From: Flavobacteriaceae bacterium
GTDB taxonomy: Bacteria; Bacteroidota; Bacteroidia; Flavobacteriales; Flavobacteriaceae
NCBI GenBank assembly: GCA_002401215.1
Contig: NVSL01000004.1
Span: forward strand, 37,507 to 43,052
Reading direction: 5' to 3'
DNA length: 5,546 bases
Of the stretch, positions 1 through 5,546 are shown one piece after another. The notes beneath the pieces are model-generated. The model ran no database searches. It was given only the letters and a program-made list of their open reading frames with translations, and was not told the origin of the DNA. Position 1 is the first letter of the stretch, and every line of letters begins with the position of its first letter. The translations under genes were made by a program, and so were the position numbers.

Positions 1-3000
1 TTTTTAAACACAACTTTACCTCCTGCTGCACTAGAAATAACATAAAACCCTTGCCCTACAGAAATATATTGCCCTGGGGTTTTTGTTCCAGATCCTATTT
101 GACTAATATCTGGATGTGAAGCTGCAGGGGTTCCTGTTGCTGTAGTTCTTGTTGCATAACCTCCTTGATAATTTCCAAGATTGTGGTTGCCGCCACCCCA
201 ATGTTCCCAGAAATAAAGTTGACCATCTGTTGAGGCTAAATTATCTGTAATAAATATATTTGCATCCATTGCTGATGGAAATGGGTTTCCTGTTAACGAT
301 ATAAATGGGTCTGGTGCAGCAGCAGCAAAAGTAGTATGAACTATTTCTGGTGCACCATTTAAAACATTGTTTGGCTTACCAACAAACACATAGTTTTGTT
401 CATCTATAACAGCGCTTGCTCCTGAGGTTCCTTTCATGGTATAACCTTCAGTTACATTTAAGTTGGCTGCTTCACCAACCCATTGCCAGTTGGCATAGGC
501 ATTACCTAAATTCACAAATTTCCAAATCCAGTAGGCAGATATCTTCTTTGAAATTGGAGCTATAGATGCTGGCCCATCTGCATAGGTATAGCTAGCACCA
601 AAATCTAAATTAATTGGAGATGCTGATGTTGTACCGTCTTTTAAAACTTCAGAAACGCTAAAAGGAACATTATTGGTTCCTGCTCCTATTTTACTTACAG
701 GAGAAGACCAATAATTATACGTAAATGCATTAGCTGTCCCTTGCTGGTCTTTTTCGATATACCCAGCACTACTAACTGCTAAATCACTCCCGTCTGTTTG
801 TATTAATTGAGACTCGCCTTCTAAATCTAAAACGCCATCTAACTCTAAATAATGTGTTACTGTTAAACCATTACCAGTATTTGTAGCGTTATTCCCAGGT
901 AGCGTTAATTCATTACTTTGAACAACCAATCCTAATAAAGTTCTGTTACCGTTATTAGACGCTGGTAAAGAATTGTTATCCATTGTTAAATTATGATTGG
1001 TCTCAACAATATTCCAATTTACCGTTTTTGTATTATCAACTATTGATGTTGCTCCAGGTATGGTTTGTTCACTTCCGTTTGTCCAAGTTGAGTTTAAATT
1101 CCAACTAGCTGTTGTGCCAGAAGATGTATAAGGTAATGGTGCGGTTTGAAAATCTACAGTATTTAAATTTCTAAGCGCTCCTTGATTATTATTTCCTGAT
1201 GCATCATTGGTATTGGTATATGTATAAATTGACATTGGATAATACCCTGCCAAGTTTGCCCAAGGAATTGTACTTACATCGTTTTTAGAAATTGATGTTG
1301 GTACAAAAACACCATCTGTAAAGGTTGTGTTTTCCTCAATTTCTTGATTCATTATATATCGTAATTGGTCTATCGTTAGCGCCGTATCCCAAACTCTAAC
1401 TTCGTCAATATTTCCTTCAAAATAGGCGGTTGGGGTACTTTTACCTGCTGCTGCAATATAAAATGATTGTGTTGTGGCAACTGGTGCAGTTAAGCTAGCT
1501 GTTTTATCTAAAACACCATCAATATATAAGTTTGCTGTTCCGCTATTGTAAATAACTGCAACATGATGCCATTGATCTTGCGGAATTGCAACATCCGAAG
1601 TAATTGTTTGCGTTGCTCCGTTTTTCCATGACATTTCAAACAGTCCTGTATTTGTAATTTTAAAATCATACCCTTCTGTATAAGCCGCATCTCTTTTTGA
1701 TAAAATAGAAGTATTTGCTGATCCTGCTCCTCTCTTAATCCAAGCCGAAACTGTAAAAGATGTATTTAAATCTAAAGCATCTTCCATATCAACATAATCT
1801 ACAACACCATCAAAATAGATTGAACGAACAACGATTGTTTGAGGAGCGTAACCAAAGGTGATGAATTTTGTACCATCAAAGTCATAGTTTGTTTCAAGGT
1901 TTCCGCTACCATCAGGAGTTAATACTCTATAATCTGCTGTTGGGTCAAAAACATTTGTATCAGAAATAAACATTAAATACGAACCTGGAGGAGTAATATT
2001 TCTTATAGCATTTTGAGGAATAGAAACTTTAACACTTGGTATATCTCCTCCGCTTTCAACAACTTTCCAAATACGTTGCATTCCTGTAAAAGTTACTGGA
2101 GTTGTTAAGCCAGTAATTCCTTCACTCATATCAACATTAATTACCGAGGCCGCTAAGTTTAAATCTGCACCATTATTACCCCAAACTAAAAGGTTTTTAT
2201 CATTAAATGTATTTACTGCATTTGTGGTAATATTATTACCGTTGGTATTATAAATATCGGTAAGACCCATTGTTAAAATTCCTTCAATTAAACCTGTACC
2301 ATCTGTTGCGTTGTTTACACTACTCGATTGTTTTTGATTTAATTCTGATGCATCATCGCGTCCAATACCAGTAATATCATAATTGTATCCTGTATTAACT
2401 GATTGATCCCAAATTACGGTCCCGTCAGAATCTACATAATCTTGGCTTGTTCCGTTTACGCCTAATGTAATTCCGTATTTAATTGCTAAATACGATTGAA
2501 TTCTATTGCGTTTGTCCGTTAAATCTGTATCACTTTGACGCGAATTATAGGTAATTATTTCTGCAATTCTTGCATCGGTACTTGCTTCCCAACCTTCACT
2601 ACGACCAATCCAATAACGAGAATTATCTACGTTAGTAAAATCTGCAATATGATTTTGGAGTGTTTCAATATTATTTGCATTGTAATACAATTCTTGTTGG
2701 GTTGCTCCAGAATTATTACGAGCATTGATAATTCCAACGTTATTATATGTTTTCGTTGTACTTATTTCAGTAACTCCATAACCATCTTCAGTTCCGCCTG
2801 TTCCATCTTCTGATGTAACGCCAACTGCATACGAAATCACTTCGTTATTAAAACGTATTGAATACGATCCATACCCAATACCTGTCGCATCTTCAGCATC
2901 TGTACTTTCATCTTCATCACCACAAAAAATATCCATGCTTCCAAATGAATTATTTACCGTAGTGTCAGGAATTAAAACCACAAAAATATCTTCGGTATAA

Positions 3001-4325
3001 AATCCTCCAGTTCCTTCTAAAAATTGAGTAGTTGTATCGTCAAAAGAATAATCACCATCTTTTGGTACAGGGTTGTAGCTATTATTAAAATCAACCACAG
3101 GGTTAAAATTAACATTGTCAGTAGTATTGTCTTTAAATGTTGGTTCTTGTCCTGCTGTGTTTACTGTTGCATTTGCCCCTAAACCTTGATCTCCCCAGGT
3201 TGTTACTGAAGCTCCATCAGCATATCCCAAACCTGCTGTTGACTTTAACCATAACTTTAGCCCTGGTATAACACCTCCTGGGCCCGCAGTTAATGGTGCT
3301 ATTGATTCACCAATAATATTAAAATTATAAGGGTTTTCATCAGTATCGTCATTATCAATTCTTATGATTGCATTTTTAATTCCTGCCGTAGTTGGATTAA
3401 ATGTAATTGCAAATGTTGTACTGCCTCCTGCTAAAATCGGAGTTGTAGGAATTGTTGTTACCGAGAAATCTGCTGCATTGGGTCCTAAAATAGTAATGTA
3501 TGGAGAAGCTCCTGTTAAATTTAAGGATGTTGAACAGCTTTGATTATTTATTGAAAAGGTATTAACCGTTGTATCTACACCAAACTGAACTTTACCAAAA
3601 TCTGAATTGTCACTTGTTGAAGGTGTTGTGTCACCATCAACAATTTCTATACTATTTCCGCTTATTGAAATTTCTGCTGCAGACGATCCTCCTGAAACAT
3701 TAAAGTTTACTGTAGTTCCTCCAGAAGTTGCAGTATTTCCATTTTGATTATATACAGAAGTGCCACCAACAGTTATTGTAATATTATCAACACCGTTCCA
3801 ACCATCGCCATAGGTGTCATACATTATAAAATAATAATTATTTAAATCTTCTAAACAACCTAAATCAACAGTTGTAGCATAACTGCTATTTCCTGTACCT
3901 GTTGGATCCGTAATTGTTGAAATCAATGTTCCAGAAGGAGAATATATTTCTACCGTATTTTCTGATGACCAATTTGGCCAATCAACACTCACAATAACCT
4001 GTGACTGTGTTGAGTTTATCCCAACACCTTCCACATTAAATGTATATGGGTTTTCATCAGAATCGTTATTTGCAATAGAAATGGTAGCTGTTTTTGTTCC
4101 TATTGTTGATGGGTCAAAAGTTACTGTAAATGTTATTGAATTTCCGGGGGCAATTGTGCCTGAGGTTGTCCCTGTAATTGTAAAATCTGCTGTAGCTCCT
4201 GTAACTGATGTTATTATTAAATCTAAAGTTCCTAAATTTTCTATAGTAAAAGTATTAGGATTACTACCCGAAGCTATATCTATATTCCCAAAGTCAGTAT
4301 CATCTGTTGTGATTGGGTAGCACTC
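1..4325 (-). CDS. Body of the same T9SS-type multidomain surface protein (anchor-D repeats, YGDGWNG module, SYLAIKYGITL region, LamG), 5' frame-broken and 3' truncated by the window
   Basis: This frame is open for 1,441 codons, from just after a TGA at 4326-4328 to the left edge. No start codon lies near its 5' end; the first in-frame ATG is at 3824-3822, inside a domain. The modules in order are: anchor-D repeat 1 (4310-4017); a YDTYGDGWNG module (about 4013-3696); anchor-D repeat 2 (3680-3300); a long region starting PGLKLWLKSTAGLGYADG (3273 on) with RIQSYLAIKYGITL (about 2463-2504) and GIGRDDASELNQKQS, similar to what I recall as DUF8202; a LamG/concanavalin-like domain (about 1826-1338); then a region with TVDFQTAPLPYTSS, YIEKDQQGT, YNYWSSPVS and LTGNPFPSAMDANIF. 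The last motifs are typical of the part just before a T9SS sorting domain, which would lie beyond position 1. It is rich in Thr, Ser, Asn and Gly and poor in Cys and Met. No catalytic residues are recognised, so adhesion or glycan binding is inferred. Confidence 0.85.
1338..1826 (-). other. LamG / concanavalin A-like lectin domain inside the large gene
   Basis: The roughly 163-residue stretch has the full order of landmarks for the Laminin_G_3 type of beta-jellyroll: IYFDGVVDYVDM, FTVSAWIKRGAG, ILSKRDAAYTEGYDF, FEMSWKNG, IPQDQWHHVAVIYNSGTANL, YIDGVLDKTASL, YFEGNIDEVRVWDTALT and IDQLRYIMNQEI. Such domains in secreted Bacteroidota proteins often bind carbohydrate or pack against neighbouring domains. 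No ligand can be assigned from the sequence. Confidence 0.85.
3300..3680 (-). repeat. Anchor-D-like repeat 2, complete
   Basis: This is the complete copy of the repeat. It opens with AAEISISGNSIEIVDGDTTP, continues through SDNSDFGKVQFG, FSINNQSCSTSLNLTG, FAITFNPTTAGIKNAIIRI and NDDTDENPYNFNIIGES, and then hands over to a Pro/Gly linker (APLTAGPGGVIPG). It serves as the in-window reference showing what the first repeat has lost. The DENPY(T/N)FN ends of the two copies are also alike at the DNA level, around 3331-3355 and 4048-4070. Confidence 0.7.
3696..4013 (-). other. YGDGWNG-type surface-protein module inside the large gene
   Basis: This roughly 106-residue insert lies between the two anchor-D repeats. 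It begins STQSQVIVSVDWPNWSSENT and contains VEIYSPSGTLISTI, a single Cys in DLGCLEDLNNYYF, and YDTYGDGWNG at 3821-3792, followed by a short beta-rich tail (ITITVGGTSVYNQNG). The YGDGWNG signature recurs in secreted Bacteroidota proteins as a small beta-sandwich module. Its function is not established to my knowledge; the Asp/Gly-rich loop suggests metal binding, which is inference. Confidence 0.6.
4017..4310 (-). repeat. Anchor-D-like (ASPM/HYDIN-type Ig fold) repeat 1, missing its N-terminal strand
   Basis: It encodes TTDDTDFGNIDIASGS, then FTIENLGTLDLIITSV, FTVTFDPSTIGTKTATI and NNDSDENPYTFNVEG. This is the usual order of an anchor-D/HYDIN-like immunoglobulin repeat. Compared with repeat 2 (3680-3300) it lacks the leading strand of about 19 residues (EISISGNSIEIVDGDTTPS in repeat 2). 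That missing piece falls exactly at the frame break. The two repeats are similar along the rest of their length, and both end in DENPYxFN. Confidence 0.7.
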
Positions 4326-4855
4326 TCAAAACCAATATCTTCAGTACTTAAATTAATATCTCTAGGTACCCAACCACTACTATTTCCAGACCAACCATCT
4401 TCACCATTACTAAATGCATCAACATCTGTATGATTATACCAATTGGCTCCGATAGTTCCTAAATCAGCCCAAGTAGAACCATTATTTAAAGAATACTCTA
4501 CCTTCATTCCATCCCAACCAGATTCAGTATTATACCAAATATCTAAATCTAGAGTAATGGTATTGTATCCTGTTAAGTCAATTGCTGGGCTTGTAGCTAC
4601 AATATCTGTGTCATTATTGTAATTGCCTCCATACATTTGAGAGTACATATAATTACCGGTAGCACCTGTAGAATGAGTAGCGTTGCTACCATTAATCCAA
4701 ATCCCAGTACCTGGACCTGCTGATGCTATTGTCCAACTACCAAAACCTGAAGTAAAACTTTCAGAATAAATAGTTGTTTGCGAAAAAGTATTAAATGATA
4801 TAGCCAATAATAGCAATACCATCCTCCTTTTAAACCTTGGGGAATTTAAAATCAT
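4280..4855 (-). CDS. N-terminal part of a secreted adhesin-like surface protein (signal peptide plus truncated anchor-J/MAM-like domain), frame-broken
   Basis: This 191-codon frame carries the start of the large minus-strand gene. Residues 1-26 form a Sec signal peptide: a basic n-region (RFKRR, 7-11), a hydrophobic core (MVLLLLAISF, 12-21), and a likely cleavage near FSQ at 24-26. Residues about 30-170 resemble the MAM-like 'choice-of-anchor J' beta-sandwich of Bacteroidota surface proteins, with ESFTSGFGSW, ATSPAIDLTGY, GMKVEYSLNNGSTWADLG and GNSSGWVPRDINLS. The family normally continues for about 30-40 more residues (an xLRFxFxSD-like strand and a Gxxx(D/N)D strand). Here those are absent: after ESATQSQ the frame runs into QMILTLGI and stops. 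The next open frame overlaps it by 46 bases in the -1 phase and continues the same kind of protein, so I read this as the 5' part of one disrupted gene. The start at 4855 is preferred over M12 because it supplies the basic n-region. The family call is from memory. Confidence 0.8.
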   Translation of the reverse strand: MILNSPRFKRRMVLLLLAISFNTFSQTTIYSESFTSGFGSWTIASAGPGTGIWINGSNATHSTGATGNYMYSQMYGGNYNNDTDIVATSPAIDLTGYNTITLDLDIWYNTESGWDGMKVEYSLNNGSTWADLGTIGANWYNHTDVDAFSNGEDGWSGNSSGWVPRDINLSTEDIGFESATQSQQMILTLGI

Positions 4856-4915
4856 AGTAGGGTTAGGGTTTAGTTATTTCCTAGTTTTAAATTAAGAACT
4901 AACTATATTTTAAAA

Positions 4916-4923
4916 CAAATATA
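4916..4923 (-). promoter_or_regulatory. Candidate -7 box (TATATTTG) for the large surface-protein gene
   Basis: On the minus strand TATATTTG matches the Bacteroidota primary-sigma -7 consensus TAnnTTTG. It lies about 60 bases upstream of the start codon at 4855, giving a 5' leader of roughly 50-55 bases. No clear TTTG -33 element is found 17-23 bases further upstream, in the stretch around 4940-4950. The surroundings are very AT-rich, so a chance match is possible. The leader just before the ATG (AACTAAACCCTAACCCTACT) has no Shine-Dalgarno, as is usual in this phylum. Confidence 0.45.
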
Positions 4924-5348
4924 TTAAAATATTTTATTTCATTTGAATTCCCCTGCTTTTTAGAGTGTTAACCTGTTAATAATCAATATAATATTTTGAT
5001 TTTTTATTTAAAAAACTCATACTTTAATCACTTTCTTTGTATTATGTTTAATGTTTTTGTTATAATAATGAAAATATCATAATTCTTTTTACTGTAAACT
5101 TATCATATTACTCATTACCCCCCTTTTTAAAACCGTATAACCCTGTTATTTATTATTTTATGGTATATAAATTAGATCGGTTAACGAGTTTTAAAATTTA
5201 TCTCTAATGAAATATTACAACAATTTGTTCTTGTGGTTTCCGTCATATCATTTGCTCTAAAAAAATTGTGAAGTTTTTGAATTGATACGAACTGTTTAGT
5301 ATAATTAAATGCCTAAATAATATGACTAGAATTAACTTTTACTTTAAG
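4924..5348. other. AT-rich intergenic region without recognisable genes
   Basis: No coding frame of useful length is seen on either strand. The DNA is strongly AT-rich, with several A/T runs around 4998-5015 and a C-then-T run at 5118-5127. Two short, similar dyads are present: TTAAC-CT-GTTAA at 4968-4979 and ATAAC-CCT-GTTAT at 5137-5149. They could be regulator sites for the gene starting at 4855, but nothing else supports this. Confidence 0.6.
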
Positions 5349-5451
5349 AACCCGTTGTGCATTTAAGCTGTAAATTTTATTTGAACCGTCAGTTCGATCC
5401 GATAGCTATCGGATCGAATTGACGCAGTTTTCTCTAAATGCACAACGGGTT
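5349..5451. repeat. 103-bp nested inverted repeat (17-bp perfect outer arms)
   Basis: The outer arms are AACCCGTTGTGCATTTA (5349-5365) and its exact reverse complement TAAATGCACAACGGGTT (5435-5451). They enclose a second, longer palindrome at 5387-5424. Unequal unpaired spacers of 21 bases (5366-5386) and 10 bases (5425-5434) separate the two stems. TTAA sits near each outer end (5344-5347 and 5452-5455), which could be a target duplication but is common in AT-rich DNA. The element contains no gene. It could be a small non-autonomous or dispersed palindromic element, or a bidirectional terminator between convergent or tandem genes; its flanking T-runs are short. Confidence 0.8.
5387..5424. 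terminator. 19-bp-stem palindrome, possible rho-independent terminator or dispersed palindromic repeat
   Basis: CGTCAGTTCGATCCGATAG (5387-5405) is followed at once by its reverse complement (5406-5424). There are 18 Watson-Crick pairs and one G-T pair (5392/5419). The centre, CCGATAGCTATCGG, and the GTCAGTTCGA flank recall palindromes that I remember as frequent between genes in Flavobacteriia, where they are thought to end transcripts. Neither strand has a strong T-run directly after the stem, so classical termination is uncertain. The stem would act on transcripts from the possible gene that ends at 5481. Confidence 0.5.
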
Positions 5452-5480
5452 TTAATACTATTTGACAAGCAAGAGGCTGC

Positions 5481-5546
5481 CTAAAATAATTTTGGCTCTA
5501 TGTCGTTTATAATGGGTAATAATTTTAGTTGATAAGCTACCTTTAT
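5481..5546 (-). CDS. Possible C-terminal end of a gene entering from the right edge
   Basis: The minus strand is open from the right edge for 21 codons, ending in KLLPIINDIEPKLF and a TAG at 5483-5481. The composition is protein-like, and the stop lies 30 bases before a strong hairpin, as expected for a gene end. The fragment is far too short to identify, and chance openness over 21 codons is quite possible. An alternative reading is that AAGAGGCTGCCTAAAA (5471-5486) is the terminal inverted repeat of an insertion sequence whose transposase lies outside the window. Confidence 0.25.
   Translation of the reverse strand: MKVAYQLKLLPIINDIEPKLF

Noticed and set aside
1508..1690. Minus-strand open frame of 60 codons
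   Set aside because: It is out of phase inside the LamG-coding region, whose own frame is continuous and domain-bearing.
2535..2813. Plus-strand open frame of 92 codons
   Set aside because: It lies antisense to the verified 1,441-codon frame, is rich in Ile, Cys and Ser as expected from reversed coding sequence, and has no domain or signal. It is a shadow.
4081..4320. Plus-strand open frame of 79 codons with a hydrophobic VIVKS/VAPVTDV pattern
   Set aside because: It is antisense to anchor-D repeat 1. Its Val/Ile-Pro pattern is the mirror of Thr/Asn-rich beta-strand coding, not a membrane protein.
4280..4325. Programmed -1 ribosomal frameshift joining the two frames
   Set aside because: No X-XXY-YYZ slippery heptamer is in register in the overlap, and domain parts are missing at the junction, which frameshifting would not explain.
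4820..4828. AGGAGG directly before the second Met codon (M12) as a Shine-Dalgarno for an alternative start
   Set aside because: The spacing to the ATG is zero, which is too close to work, and it encodes the Arg-Arg of the signal-peptide n-region. Bacteroidota rarely rely on Shine-Dalgarno pairing.
4857..4873. Telomere-like GGGTTAGGGTTTAG motif
   Set aside because: There are only two imperfect units, in the leader of a bacterial gene. This is chance or leader sequence, not a telomeric repeat.
5349..5451. Integron attC site
   Set aside because: An attC reads RYYYAAC inward and GTTRRRY at the far end. Here the order is GTTGTGC then GCACAAC, the opposite polarity, and the arms lack the usual extrahelical bases. 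No integrase or cassette genes are present.
5462..5513. Plus-strand sigma70-like promoter (TTGACA and TATAAT)
   Set aside because: The two boxes are 40 bases apart instead of about 17, and this consensus is not the usual one in Bacteroidota.

Overview
The window looks like chromosomal DNA from a member of the Bacteroidota, most likely the Flavobacteriia. The basis is AT-rich DNA, a TAnnTTTG-type -7 promoter box, no usable Shine-Dalgarno at the start codon, and one very large minus-strand gene. Its modules are typical of proteins exported by the type IX secretion system (T9SS): an anchor-J-like domain, anchor-D-like repeats, a YGDGWNG module, a SYLAIKYGITL region, a LamG/concanavalin-like domain, and a C-terminal region with YNYWSSPV and GNPFPSA. 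The organism and domain names come from memory of these families, not from a search.

Layout. Positions 1-4855 (minus strand) hold essentially one gene of about 1,617 codons inside the window, read right to left and still open at the left edge. Its N-terminal 191-codon part (4855-4280) has a signal peptide and most of an adhesin-like beta-sandwich. The rest (4325-1) is one uninterrupted open frame of 1,441 codons in a different phase, with no start codon of its own at the junction. The two frames overlap at 4280-4325. At that point the end of the first domain and the beginning of the next are both missing, so the gene looks disrupted by a deletion of 3n+1 bases, or by loss of one base, unless the assembly is wrong there. 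The C-terminal sorting domain expected for such a protein would lie beyond the left edge.

Positions 4856-5546 are almost entirely non-coding and very AT-rich. They contain a plausible promoter for the large gene, two similar short dyads (TTAAC-CT-GTTAA and ATAAC-CCT-GTTAT), and a striking 103-bp nested inverted repeat at 5349-5451. The inner part of that repeat is a 38-bp near-perfect palindrome. At the extreme right, a short minus-strand open frame ending at 5481 may be the C-terminus of another gene running in from outside, with the hairpin as its terminator; the evidence is slight.

The large protein would be exported by Sec, carried across the outer membrane by T9SS, and displayed on or released from the surface, probably for adhesion or glycan binding. 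No catalytic motif is visible. I found no defence system, CRISPR array, RNA gene or complete mobile element.
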